Source: Stenopsyche tienmushanensis (lineage: Eukaryota; Arthropoda; Insecta; Trichoptera; Stenopsychidae). Taken from it: a stretch of 64,000 nucleotides of DNA. The notes beneath the pieces were generated by a model, which did no database searches, was not told the DNA's origin, and saw only the letters and a program-made list of their open reading frames with translations. The DNA lies in the NCBI GenBank assembly GCA_008973525.1, contig WACJ01000514.1:1922001-1986000 (forward strand). Direction: 5' to 3'. The translations under genes and the position numbers were made by a program. Shown one piece after another: positions 52,601 to 60,100 of this stretch. How positions within the stretch are numbered: position 1 is the stretch's first letter; each line of letters opens with the position of its first letter.

Positions 52601-53620
52601 CAATTCATTCAGAATGCAGAATATTCCAAATGCATTTTAAATCGTGCGATCTTAACAAACACATTTTTATCAGGATACTGGTTAAGATTGAAAATTTATA
52701 AGAATAATCTTTGGTCTTCGGGCACAAAGAGCAATTTAACGCATGTCAGCATTTCCAAGGGCCGCATGCAAATATCTTCAACAATATATCACCTCATACT
52801 GCAATGCTACCAGTTCGTAACACTCGTGATAGGTAGCTACTTCAAAATGACTGTTAAAAAGCCCCATACAAACGGAGAGCCACGAACAGAAGGTTATAAG
52901 AGCCTGGGGGATACGACCTCCCGAGACTTTACAATCCTGAAGGCTATTGTCGCTTACGGTACTCCGGATCCCTTATCATCCCTTGTCTGAAAGGGGCGGT
53001 GGGCAATATAATATTGTCATGGCGTGCCGCATACCATGGCTACAAGGTGCTTCTTATTGAAAGATGTTTCAATACAACCATAATAATTTAATCATTTAAA
53101 CATCTTACACGACTTAAAAATATATCAATATGCAAATTTTTAAAAATGAAGCAAATTTAACTGCATTTTATTTGAACTTATTAAGTTTTAAACGTGCCAT
53201 ATCAAAAAGTCTTTTAATTTCAATATCTCAATGTTTTGATATTTATATAACATAACAAGAACATCAAGTTACAAGAACATTCACTTATTAGATGTCTTCT
53301 TTACCAATGAGACTCAAGAGCTTAAAAAATAATATAATTTTATAGTGTGCTTGTTGTAAATTTGTTATGGAAGATCTTTATTGTTCACCTTGTAGTTGGG
53401 GTGGTACGAGCAGGGTGACATATTCAATCTTCCCCCGTATAACATCATATATCCACCAAACGTCACATATATATAATATATATACGTGTTCGCCAAAATC
53501 TCCGTATTGTTATATTATTATTTTTTGCAAATTTATTTAAATTGATTTCATGAGTTTTGTTTTGTTTCAGGTCTAGAAGCCCAAGTTCAAGAATCGTCGA
53601 AAGATCTTTATTGGTTCTGA
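13473..53620 (+). CDS. vg: vestigial (Vg), C-terminal part, six exons, N-terminus outside window or unrecognised
   Basis: Vg is a nuclear co-activator that binds the TEAD-family factor Scalloped and specifies wing and flight-muscle fate in insects. Joining 13473-13671, 14335-14529, 43399-43609, 43958-44086, 44223-44308 and 53571-53620 gives one open frame of 870 nt (289 codons plus TGA). All introns are GT-AG and all split codons are restored. Within the fragment, residues about 1-66 are Gly/Ser/Pro-rich with a KEEDL motif. Residues about 92-120 are the TDU domain (ANCVVFTHYSGD core, then VDEHFTRAL). After this come SPMSSRNFPASFWNS, a His/Ala-rich tract, a HNTMAQYGGLLLP block and the terminal QVQESSKDLYWF. 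These blocks occur in the same order in Drosophila Vg as I remember it. The start codon is not in these exons. Identity is very secure; exon borders are secure except the first acceptor, where a second AG lies 30 bp downstream. Confidence 0.95.
13672..14334 (+). other. vg intron between exons A and B (663 bp)
   Basis: GT-AG intron with donor GTAAATC and acceptor TTACTTTTAG. It interrupts a codon after the first base, giving GTG (Val) when joined. The interior is AT-rich with many stops in all frames, and I see no repeat or regulatory block in it. Confidence 0.85.
14335..14529 (+). CDS. vg: vg coding exon B: TDU (Scalloped/TEAD-binding) domain
   Basis: This exon carries the diagnostic domain of the Vestigial/Vgl family. 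After the split Val it encodes GGGE, five Asp, a Gly/Ser spacer and then QYVSANCVVFTHYSGDVATV followed by VDEHFTRAL. The VVFTHYSGD core with VDEHF(S/T)RAL is the Tondu motif that binds the C-terminal domain of Scalloped/TEAD. The acceptor is TTTTAG ending at 14334 and the donor is GTAAGC at 14530. The frame is entered and left in phase 1. The open frame runs past the donor to a stop at 14763-14765, but that is intron read-through: composition turns AT-rich at once, and the next exon rejoins the known Vg order (K-E-A-S-P-M-S-S-R-N-F). Confidence 0.96.
15249..15256 (+). promoter_or_regulatory. Mad-type motif GCCGGCGC
   Basis: Exact match to GCCGNCGC, the Mad consensus described for the Drosophila vg quadrant enhancer. 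It lies about 700 bp into the giant intron in a modestly GC-richer area. A single match is weak evidence. Confidence 0.3.
18091..18098 (+). promoter_or_regulatory. TEAD/Scalloped-type motif AGGAATGT
   Basis: Exact match to the strong TEAD core (RGGAATGT). Vg-Scalloped autoregulates vg in Drosophila, so a site here is plausible. No supporting cluster is visible. Confidence 0.25.
18339..18545 (-). repeat. Dispersed repeat copy with LINE-like tail
   Basis: The reverse complement of 18425-18530 aligns closely with 51605-51680. Shared features are ATGG(C/T)TTTTCATA, ATGTTTTTAAAA, TGTGGTC and CCACACTTC. The left end (TTCTTCTTAAAATACC) resembles the tail seen at 6060. A 9-bp inverted repeat (18451-18459 and 18465-18473) lies inside. 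This is probably a SINE or LINE end. Coding capacity is nil. Confidence 0.55.
19700..28650. other. AT-rich part of the giant vg intron
   Basis: No gene supported. A GC-richer patch at 20940-21500, a repeat copy at 23780-23907, a (CA)n run at 26582-26593 and a T-arm-like GGTTCGAATCC at about 24868 (no tRNA fold) are the only structures noted. Confidence 0.5.
23780..23907 (-). repeat. Dispersed repeat, inverted relative to 61661-61785
   Basis: The reverse complement reads TATATACAGGTTGCACATGG, then ACGTTTCACACATAGGCTCT and TATGTCC, and matches 61661-61785 block for block (roughly three quarters identical by eye). The family is not recognised. Confidence 0.6.
28652..29230 (-). pseudogene. Mutator-like transposase C-terminal remnant
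   Basis: The minus strand 29227-28991 encodes 78 residues with LSNYYGLAICR, MKNAICATYYY, HCSEGADSWCKWQK and a KHHPAL end. This pattern (YYG(I/L)AI, MK.AI.AT, C..G.DSWCK) is the C-terminal part of the Mutator-like transposase family common in insect genomes. After a stop the homology goes on through RPIYEELSSDDLLKRCL, an ESFNA-like stretch in a shifted frame, WSLIPKHIFCGKKILKIAT, CIFNEG and a basic tail ending YGAGIS before TAA at 28654-28652. Several stops and at least one frameshift make it dead. The N-terminal catalytic part is missing and no terminal repeats were identified. Confidence 0.75.
29400..30530. other. AT-rich part of the giant vg intron
   Basis: Nothing supportable: no long frames, no repeats with visible ends, no motif clusters. 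Confidence 0.6.
30840..31080. promoter_or_regulatory. Candidate enhancer: three CACGTG E-boxes and a TEAD site
   Basis: CACGTG occurs at 30869-30874, 30877-30882 and 30896-30901, three within 33 bp, with a CACGTA near 30916. A strong TEAD/Scalloped core AGGAATGT is at 30996-31003. The block is clearly GC-richer than its flanks. Such clustering is unusual in AT-rich DNA. The bound factors are unknown; Myc/Max, MITF-type and other bHLH proteins all use CACGTG. Confidence 0.4.
35090..35660. promoter_or_regulatory. GC-richer intronic island with Su(H) site
   Basis: About 570 bp of raised GC inside the giant intron, with an exact CGTGGGAAC at 35601-35609. An open frame of 102 codons (35446-35754, +) covers part of it. 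I do not recognise its product, it has no flanking splice logic, and its last third is in AT-rich DNA, so I treat it as chance. A Notch-responsive enhancer is the more interesting reading. Confidence 0.35.
35601..35609 (+). promoter_or_regulatory. Su(H)/CSL consensus site CGTGGGAAC
   Basis: Exact match to the high-affinity Su(H) consensus inside a GC-richer island of the giant intron. Confidence 0.4.
36128..36973. mobile_element. pogo/Tigger-like DNA transposon, internally deleted (846 bp)
   Basis: Imperfect TIRs CACTTGAATCTGTTTTTATG (left) and CACTTGGGTATGGTTTTATG (right, reversed) are followed by C and flanked by TA (36126-36127 and 36974-36975). Inside each end, AAACCGCATAAC and AATCGCATAAAAAAG motifs repeat, as in Tigger-type elements. 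On the minus strand about 36790-36590 reads IIALANQLDGEDFDTLSQND followed by VDELLP. After a frameshift it continues NDDDIIGLILHGSKEIKDDI and VEETPPPLL, then stops. The DxDELL...L pattern resembles the C-terminal tail of Tigger transposases. The DDE core is gone. Confidence 0.75.
36590..36790 (-). pseudogene. Tigger-like transposase C-terminal remnant, frameshifted
   Basis: Minus-strand coding trace inside the element at 36128-36973, with VDELLP and DDIIGLIL blocks in two frames. It has no start and lacks the catalytic domain. Confidence 0.55.
37740..38330. promoter_or_regulatory. GC-richer intronic island, candidate enhancer
   Basis: Raised GC over nearly 600 bp, with near-matches to the Mad consensus (GCCGCCAC at about 38132, GTCGGCGC at about 38079) and a homeodomain-type patch (CCATTAATCAATCAG near 38266). 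Small frames on both strands are unrecognised and overlap each other. Confidence 0.25.
38902..39808. mobile_element. hAT-family DNA transposon, degenerate (907 bp)
   Basis: The ends are TAGGGAATCCAATCCCGAG (left) and, reversed, TAGGGATTCCGGATCCCGGG (right). Flanking 8-bp copies GTTGTGGA (38894-38901) and GTTGTAAA (39809-39816) differ at two positions, fitting the 8-bp duplication of hAT elements in an old insertion. GATCCCGGG repeats occur subterminally. A minus-strand frame at 39308-39084 gives LMVLYENGDL, FKYMMTIPPTS, then ESAFLAAGCLATKIRSRLN, the classic hAT C-terminal dimerisation motif (TS..SE..FS.AG...TK.RSRL). The N-terminal and catalytic parts are absent. Confidence 0.8.
39084..39308 (-). 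pseudogene. hAT transposase C-terminal (dimerisation) remnant
   Basis: 74 codons on the minus strand inside the hAT element. The FLAAGCLATKIRSRL stretch places it at the C-terminal dimerisation region. No complete transposase can be read upstream: stops interrupt all frames between 39308 and 39808. Confidence 0.7.
40024..40096 (+). repeat. LINE-type 3'-end relic
   Basis: ATGATCGCCTACATTCGATT leading to GGTACCTTAAGAAGAA is the inverted match of 6060-6117. Short, diverged and non-coding. Confidence 0.5.
41030..41440. promoter_or_regulatory. GC-richer intronic island near the 3' end of the giant intron
   Basis: Raised GC with mixed motifs, including ACGTGTCC near 41263 and ACAGGTGTGAG near 41210. 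A 64-codon open frame (41214-41408, +) is unrecognised. Enhancer is a guess from composition only. Confidence 0.2.
42765..42781. repeat. (TA)n microsatellite
   Basis: Simple TA run in the giant vg intron; similar runs are at 8819-8832 and 50465-50483. Confidence 0.9.
43399..43609 (+). CDS. vg: vg coding exon C: SRNFPASFWNS block and His/Ala repeats
   Basis: The acceptor is GCACGCAG (AG at 43397-43398) and the donor GTATGT is at 43610. The codon split across the 28.9-kb intron becomes GAA (Glu), giving TK-E-ASPMSSRNFPASFWNSQY. The matching Drosophila segment reads KESSSPMSNRNFPPSFWNSNY as I recall it, so the join is convincing. The exon continues with PELYAE, a His/Ala-rich run (about residues 165-182 of the fragment) built on GCATGC-rich DNA, and DPWASHYQQYTAAAHHHR. 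Open frames on the opposite strand over this exon are shadows caused by its GC-rich repeats. Confidence 0.93.
43610..43957 (+). other. vg intron between exons C and D (348 bp)
   Basis: GT-AG intron with donor GTATGTA and acceptor TTAACACTTTCAG. It splits an AG|A arginine codon. The sequence is AT-rich and I see no other element in it. Confidence 0.88.
43958..44086 (+). CDS. vg: vg coding exon D: HNTMAQYGGLLLP block
   Basis: The exon begins after CTTTCAG and ends at TCCAG before GTGCGT. It encodes AVHEYHHHHNTMAQYGGLLL, then PTRLPHHAQYKPPVDWSTSHTS. The MAQYG..L..P pattern and the following Gln-Tyr match the conserved region of Vg downstream of the His-rich tract. It is entered and left in phase 2 and its 129 nt keep the frame. 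Using the alternative AG two bases downstream would break the frame. Confidence 0.92.
44223..44308 (+). CDS. vg: vg coding exon E: YPTMAG region
   Basis: The acceptor is ATGGTCATGCAG ending at 44222 and the donor is GTAAGT at 44309. The exon encodes LHEQATSAHHGHAHALDTAA, then YSSYPTMA, with a split Gly codon at its end. Drosophila Vg has an equivalent run (LHH...AHALEYGQYPTMAG, recalled), directly followed by the terminal GLEAQV block, as happens here after splicing. The 136-bp intron before it (44087-44222; donor GTGCGT) has nothing else in it. Confidence 0.92.
46490..46690. promoter_or_regulatory. GC-rich block with Mad-type motif
   Basis: The GC-rich block contains GCGGCGGC at 46575-46582, which on the minus strand is GCCGCCGC, an exact GCCGNCGC match. 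A GGGCCGCGG stretch follows. Candidate enhancer of vg by composition and motif only. Confidence 0.3.
50740..50930. promoter_or_regulatory. GC-rich block with GC-box-like and Runx-type motifs
   Basis: Includes CGATCGATCGC, TGACCACACCCCCGCCCCTC (a Runx-type TGACCACA beside a GC box) and GCGCCAAG. No coding frame of note. Candidate cis-regulatory DNA in the last intron. Confidence 0.25.
51590..51680 (+). repeat. Dispersed repeat, second copy of the 18339-18545 family
   Basis: TGGCTGACCAC near 51600 and GTGGTCGTCAGCCA near 51651 form an imperfect inverted repeat (three-base indel) with about 45 nt between. The right part matches 18425-18530 in reverse orientation. Confidence 0.55.
53571..53620 (+). 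CDS. vg: vg terminal coding exon F: QVQESSKDLYWF stop
   Basis: A strong polypyrimidine acceptor (TTTTGTTTCAG) precedes GTCTAGAAGCC. Joined to exon E this reads MA-G-LEAQVQESSKDLYWF and stops at TGA 53618-53620. The KDLYWF end is a hallmark of insect Vg. Only 16 complete codons lie in this exon, so ordinary ORF length filters miss it; the downstream + strand frame is unrelated 3' UTR. Confidence 0.95.
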
Positions 53621-54470
53621 GCCAAGTTGAGTCCTTTATAGTTTATAAGTTCTTAAAAAAATATGAAAAGCGTTCAAACAAAAATCCATTATTTATAAGA
53701 AAAAGTGTCTTTTATATACATATAATAGATAAAATTTAAAACCAACAAAAAAGTGTGTGATATGTGAAAATAAACGTATAGAATTTACATGAAATTGACT
53801 GATTCCGTGCTGAACTGGAGATGTGCAATTCTTGTCCGATTAATGAAATTTATTCGAAATTTATTGATGAAATTATAAACTTTTTGTGAAAAAGTCCAGT
53901 GATATAGTTCTGATGATTCGTGATAGACGCTTAGAAAATCTGACATTGTTAAGTGTAAATAATAGACAATTCTAGTGTAAATAAATATAAATAATGTATA
54001 AAATAGTACCAGAAGAATTTACCCTTATTATTCTTACCGTTATTTGAATATATATTTTTAGACTTAAGAAACTATTTGTAACATTGTAAACAAGGAAAGA
54101 AATAGTTTTTAGAAGAAAACACACGGGAGATCACGAGCCTGTCGCCAAACAAAAAATAGAAACCAACATGAACTTTTGATATTTCTTAGTGTTTCCTACG
54201 AGTTCCATGTTGGAATGTTGTGTAAGTTTTACTAATAACAAAATCGCAAGCTCAATCGCGATCATATTAAATTATCTTAAAGTACATTGTAAATGCATGA
54301 TTGAAAAATGTGTGAACATTGCATATGTAAAGCCTTTTTTTATTTATGTAAGATTGCAAAAATAAATTATATCGTACACGTTTTAACGACAAATAATCGA
54401 ACTCGATAAACAATGACCAATTGATTATTATTTTATTTAACTGCGGCATATATGTACTTAATAAATATTG
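53621..54470 (+). other. vg: probable vg 3' untranslated region
   Basis: This AT-rich sequence follows the vg stop. It holds AATAAA signals at 53769-53774 and 53980-53985, and another near 54461. The real cleavage site cannot be chosen from sequence alone. The extent given is the span to the last of these signals. No open frame of note is present. Confidence 0.5.
53769..53774 (+). terminator. candidate vg polyadenylation signal AATAAA
   Basis: First canonical AATAAA after the vg stop, about 150 bp downstream. A second lies at 53980-53985. In AT-rich DNA such hexamers are common, so use is not proven. Confidence 0.35.
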
Positions 54471-55213
54471 TTATTATAGTTCAACTAATTCCAATTCCAT
54501 GTGAAAATTTTATACCATAATATTATGATTGGAAAAAAAATGTTGAAAATTTGGAAATATCAAAAGAAACATTCAAAAATATATAGTGATCTAAAAATTA
54601 TGCCAATCTTTCATTTTTCCCTCCCATCATCCTATCAATTATACCCCTTTAGTCAATTTGCCTAGTTTTTTTTACTGAGAATCGTTGTGTAACTATAGTG
54701 TAGCTGGAGCTTATAACTCGTATTTTCTAACTAATGATTTAAGTTTCTTGTGATAGTCTTTCTTGCATCTGGCAACTTAATTGTTGAGCTAATTATCCAT
54801 CGCCTCATTTGCTTAATTGTATATTTTAAATGAGTTACTCTGCTCATCTTGTCCACTTACAATCCTTTTAATTTGCTTAAGAGTAGATTTTTTTGCAGAA
54901 TGGAGTACCCAATAAAACGAAAGAAACACTAAATCAATGTTGCTCAAAACATCTTTATGATCGACTTTGTTTTCCAAAGTAAAAGATACATCCTATTAGA
55001 CTTATATTAAAACTGAATAAACCCCAAAATAATTCCGATTGATTTGATTAATTTCATTTATTAGATATATTGATGTAATACTTTTGATTTTAGCATAGCG
55101 ATGAACTCAAAAATATCATCCCATTTACTAATCATTAAATAAATAAATGTGCAAAAATATCCCAATAAATAACACAGTATTATTTTTTTTAAAACCTATT
55201 TAATCAATCTATC
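54471..55213. other. AT-rich intergenic DNA after vg
   Basis: No gene, repeat or motif cluster recognised between the vg 3' end and the piggyBac-like element. Confidence 0.6.
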
Positions 55214-55978
55214 TTAACGCTTAGCCGCGTGTCGATCGTAAGTCTTACGATCGTTCTAACTGCATCTGGTGACAAAACTTGCTCGGCTAAAACTCTCGTG
55301 CCGGATTAGTCTATTGTATACCGCCTTCGGGGACACAAAAAAACAAGACAAAAAAACAAACCATTTTCAAAACATTGCTCAAAGACTCTCAAACTTTCCC
55401 GAATAAGATAAATTAATTTTGGTGAATCATTCGATTTTTGCGATGCACAAACTATAATACATATTATAAACATCGCTCACTATCGCGTATTCGACAATTT
55501 CGCCAAAATAAAATAAAATCACATAAAATAATGTATTTTGTCAACAGAATAGTTATTTTTAATAGAAGATTTTTAAATTGAAAAATGTGGAACCATCGTA
55601 TTATGCACGTATATTATCCCTCTTATGAACAATAGGATCGGTGCTATTTGTTGTAGTCTTTTTATCAAGTATTTTACGATCCATTGACGAAATCTTAAAA
55701 GCATCGTAAATTTAGCAGCTGGTCTCTTTGTTTAGACTTTCTTTTCTAGTTTCGCCGAAGATCGCCGTTACAATGACTCAAGTAAGCAGAGCAATTTAGT
55801 TATCTATAAATACTCATTTTTGTCATTTATGAGCTTCTAAACATTTTGCATATATATATATGATACTCGCTCTCGCCTTTCGTTGAGTTCAATTGTGTAT
55901 AACATTTTCGTTTTGTATTTGGATTATTTCGCAGTCCGCTTTTAGTAACTATCAAAGTGATTTTGTTGATCGTGAAGT

Positions 55979-56617
55979 TTGGATAATGCCTGGACCGATA
56001 ATCATGCTTCACAAGGAAATGATAATTGGACAAAGAGCCATAAAACAATATCAGATTTTGGTTTTGATTCTGCATCTTCAGGAATTAAAAAAGATATTGG
56101 AGATACACCTATAGAATTTTTTAGAAGTGTTTGGACTGAGGAAGTTAAAAAACTGTTGATAAAATTTACGAATGCTTATGGAAAAAAGTTGTTGAAAAAC
56201 AAATTACCAAAAACAAGACACTACACGGTGACCAAATTCAATGAAATAAATGATATGGAATTGGATAATTTTTTGGAGCTGTGTCTGCTCGGTGGGCAAA
56301 TAGGTTTTCCAACATTAAGAAAAATGTTTTCACGAGCTCCGTTGTATTATCATCCAATATTTTCTTATATAATTTCGGGTAGAAGATTCGAAAAAATATT
56401 GAGATGTTTGAATTGTACATTAAATAATAATGACAGGATGTCAAAAATAAGCCCACTTATTGACATCGTTGTTTCGAATTTTCAAAATATATATTCTCCA
56501 TCGGAAGAAATTTCTTTAGATGAATATCTTCTTCTTCGTCGAGGGCGACTGTGGTTATGGCAATACATGAAAGGGAAGAAAGCTAAATATGGCATCAAAT
56601 TTTATAAACTTATTTGA
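55979..56617 (+). pseudogene. piggyBac transposase N-terminal and first catalytic region, truncated
   Basis: About 212 codons open with no ATG (first codon TTG, directly after an in-frame TGA at 55973-55975). The adjacent frame upstream (SDFVDRE) looks like the displaced N-terminal continuation, so a frameshift is likely. Recognisable piggyBac features are the DTPIEFFRSVWTEEVKKLLI helix region, a GFPTLRKMFSRAPLYYHPIF block, RFEKILRCLN, and SLDEYLLLRRGR followed by KGKKAKYGIKFYKL. The Asp of SLDEYL (about residue 181) corresponds to the first catalytic Asp of the DDE/D motif. The frame stops soon after, and the regions carrying the other catalytic Asp residues are not present. Confidence 0.85.
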
Positions 56618-56625
56618 GCTGCAGG

Positions 56626-56733
56626 TGGTGTTTGAAAAATAATAAACGTGCCAACACTACATGGAGATGCCAAACCTGCAATAAAAATCCTGCTCTATGT
56701 AGTGGAAATTGCTTTATTTATTTTCATCAATAA
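56626..56733 (+). pseudogene. piggyBac transposase C-terminal cysteine-rich domain
   Basis: Thirty-five codons and TAA, in a frame shifted relative to the upstream piece. It reads KRANTTWRCQTCNKNPALC, then SGNCFIYFH. The C..C...LC...CF..(Y/F)H pattern is the zinc-binding C-terminal domain of piggyBac transposases. Its position nine bases after the upstream stop marks the internal deletion junction. Confidence 0.75.
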
Positions 56734-57167
56734 TTTTTTTATAGATACTAATTTTTTGGATTTTTCTTTTGTAAATTGTAAATTTATAAAATTATTTCGC
56801 AATCTTATGACCTATATTATTATTTTTTATAGCTTTGTAAACCCTTTTTGTGTATTTTTAAAAGTGTGTACTGTGTGTAATTTTCGTAAATTTGTAAACC
56901 ACAGAATCACCCCATATATATCCACATACGAAAAATAAATATAATACAATAAAAATAGAATACGATCCTTGGCAAAAATAAAAATGTTGAGAACAATTGT
57001 TCGACTCCCATAAATATAATACAATAACAGGAGACGGCCCGTCTCAGACGGGATAACCGACCCTTCATTGGGTGTTCTAGCGATGATTTTGTTACTCTTT
57101 GAATAATGTCGTCAATCGGATTTACGAAACAAGGTAATCAGAATCTGATTGTACGCGAAAGTGTTAA

Positions 57168-60100
57168 GACAAAATGATGCTGCTAATAGATGGAATATAT
57201 CTAAAGACGCTATATAAAAGAGCAATCGTGTAATCAAAAAAAGCACCAATCATTAGTAAGCCATCGATACCAGTTTGCCAAATATCACTTTTAAAAAAAG
57301 CATTCTTTATGGAATACTTAATGAGAAAGGTCTTAAATTTCACGAAGGATGCTATAGAAATGGACCCAACAACTCCGGAACAAACTGGGCACCGCAAAAT
57401 CAAAAGGACTTGATCGAATACCAACCAGATATTTTGATTAATTGAGACGAGTACGAAGCTGCTAATGACTTCCCAATAAGAAGGACGAATTGAGCAAAAA
57501 GGAATGTCCGATCCTGGAATTCAAGTAACTAATAATGTCAAAAGTGATGATTAACAACGACCCTTTTGACGATTTATAATTTACGATACATTTATTAGAT
57601 CCATCAGGATATCAGTCAATATCTAATTATGATTAATAGTTAAAAATAAATTGCTTAAATCAATCATATTGTATAGAAACGACGATTTTTTTAATAAATT
57701 TGTGTCATCAGCTATAAACACAATATCACTCGAGTTTAGCAATCTTCTTATTTAACATGTAAGACATTTTGCTGTTTGCTTTCTTATACCTTTCTACTCC
57801 GGACATAGCATATATTATGCGGTTGACAAACGAATAAGAAGAAAACGTCATGCTGAGCCGGAATTTATAGCAAAACAGCTGCCTGGATCAAACAGACCAA
57901 AACACTCAAGTCCGCTGAAATTTCCAGAAATGATTTTTTTAGCAAGCAGATAAAAATGGCAAGCTGTTAGCGTTTATGTAGAAAATAAATGAGAAATCGT
58001 CGGGCGCATTACAACATCGATCCAATGGAATTGCTAATTAGAAACTCGTATCTGGAATCGATCGATACTTTTATGGTAAAAATGCGATGTATTGAATTGG
58101 TTTTAATTTTTTTCCAAATGCTCAAATGACTTTTCTATTCTCACGTTTGTTTATGACGAGAAATGTAAATAAATAAGTTGGGTAAAATTCAAAGCACTTG
58201 ATTAAGTCGAAGCACTCCGTTGAAAGAAAAACAATACGAGTTGCTTGTGGCATCTTTATGGCCGAGTATTGCAGTCACAATTTATTTTTGGATTTCATTC
58301 TTGATGGGAGCTTTTAAACTTTTCTCTCAAATTATAAACTGTAAGTATTATTTTATAATTTGTAATTTTACCACATGATTCACTACCATCCATGTTTTTA
58401 TTGTATGAAGCTTTTTCTTTTTAAATACGATATCATTGGAAATCAGAGAAAGCGCATTAATTTAGGCACTATTTGATTGCATTTTAAAATGCATTTTTTG
58501 TAAATCACAATGCATAATATTACTGCAAATAAAATGCTATTTAAACTAAATATTGATTACAAATATTACATTAAAAAATTCTATGAGATCATAGCACGCT
58601 ATAAAATGTATAAAACATTAATGATTGTACATTGCGATAATCTAATCGTATGCCATTTATTTTAAGCAGCTTATTAGTTTCATACATCGCGTAACACAGT
58701 TTGAGAGTCATTCATTCGAGCTTTCAAGCTCACACGTAGTGGATCTAAATTTAAATTTAGACAAGGCGTCCAACAAAAGGTTGAAAATGAATCGTTTGAA
58801 CGCCTTCGGTCTATTGTCATCTTTTTAGCTTCTTTATACGAAAACATCTAAAATTAGTATTCAAATACATTTTTTTAAACGTATAAACATCAATTTTAGA
58901 TCCGAATCAATTTATCTAAGATCAATACGTTAATTTCTTTAAACACGCAGTATTAATTGAATTGTCCTTTGTGAGACTCGCCCCAATGACAGGTGCCATT
59001 GGTATATTAGGCGATAAGATCGAATACTTATGTCGGGTATTAGATTATTTTTATACAATCGATTATTGCAGATTAAATTCTAAGAAAAACCGCGTTGAAA
59101 GGCTATATATTTGTTAAAAATAAATACTGAAACGTTGTCGTCTTTCGGCCGTTATTTTTTTGGATTTTCTGGAGATTCAGCCCAAAAGCGACTTTGCATT
59201 TTTACTGTGGATAAAGTGATGGAGTTTATGTGTAATTTGGGCGGCGTTAAACAAATAAACTCGACATTAAACGGAATCGGGCGTGGGGTTCAAGCATTAG
59301 CCAAAGTTGAAAACCGCCATAAAACCGCTTTAACGATGTCATATATATGAGCCGAAACGTCGAAAGATCGGGACTCCCGTCAGAATGCGGATACAGGAGT
59401 CCCTGGGAGTGTAGTATTATTGTTCCCTAGGGTGGCTGTTCTGTTTACACTTCGCTTCCTTAACAACAAGTCTTCTTCATTAACCGACTTATGTACACTT
59501 ATGTTTCACGTGTCCTTCGGGGATGCATCTAATACATGTATATAATACATTTTTATCTATTTTCCCTTCCGCAAACAAATAAATACAAGAACTAGGGGTA
59601 TTTACGATAAGAATGCTATTTATCTTTTTAATAACATATCAAATATCAAACAGATTTTTAAATATTTTTAATGATCTTAACGAAGATTACCAATCCTTAT
59701 TTAATAAGTGATAATTGAACCATCAAATCAAATATTAACTTTCCTTCATTATATCAATCAAATCACTCTGATAATCTGTTAAAATCAGCTTATTATATTA
59801 TTAATAAATAAGCAATTATACTAACAGCATCGCAAAACGTAACAATATCGTCCAGTAACGAATAACAATTCTACTATAAATAATTAGAAAAGAAATGTTC
59901 TAAAGTGAAATCCATTTTTTCAGAAGCTTCATCTAAATCTCTGAAAGTTCCAAAAAATGCAAGTTCTCAAAGACTTTCAAAATATGGTTAGAAGCAAAAA
60001 AGCAATGGATCTAAAATATTTGCAAATAACCCGAATTTTATCTTCTTGGATGAAAATCCATTATTTTAAATAACCTGAAAATAAAGGCTTGCTTAGATCA

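Larger units (their letters stand above)
44309..53570 (+). other. vg: vg last intron (9,262 bp)
   Basis: GT-AG intron in phase 1 (GTAAGT ... TTTTGTTTCAG). It is mostly AT-rich with GC-richer islands at 46490-46690, 47480-47690, 48960-49400, 50740-50930, 52030-52290 and 52850-53050. A dispersed repeat lies at 51590-51680 and an (AT)n run at 50465-50483. Open frames of up to 142 codons (52562-52990) are unrecognised and have no exon logic. Confidence 0.85.
55218..57163 (+). mobile_element. piggyBac-like element, internally deleted (1,946 bp)
   Basis: TTAA flanks both sides (55214-55217 and 57164-57167), the piggyBac target site. The termini CGCTTAGCCGCGT and, reversed, CACTTTCGCGT are related but diverged. 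Each end has a short subterminal palindrome: CGATCGTAAG-T-CTTACGATCG at about 55232-55252 on the left, and CCCGTCT-C-AGACGGG at about 57038-57052 on the right. Between them lie an N-terminal transposase piece (55979-56617) and the C-terminal Cys-rich domain (56626-56733), with most of the catalytic core missing. Ends are moderately sure; family identity is firm from the protein pieces. Confidence 0.7.

Noticed and set aside
52562..52990. 142-codon open frame in the last vg intron
   Set aside because: Product not recognised, composition follows the local DNA, no start or splice context.
57391..57437. KSKGLDRIPTRYF peptide resembling the start of a LINE reverse-transcriptase domain
   Set aside because: Too short, stops on both sides, no further motifs.
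59370..59403. GGGACTCC/GGAGTCCC inverted repeat with kappaB-like half sites
   Set aside because: Eight-base arms 18 bp apart are weak, and no other Dorsal/NF-kB context is seen.
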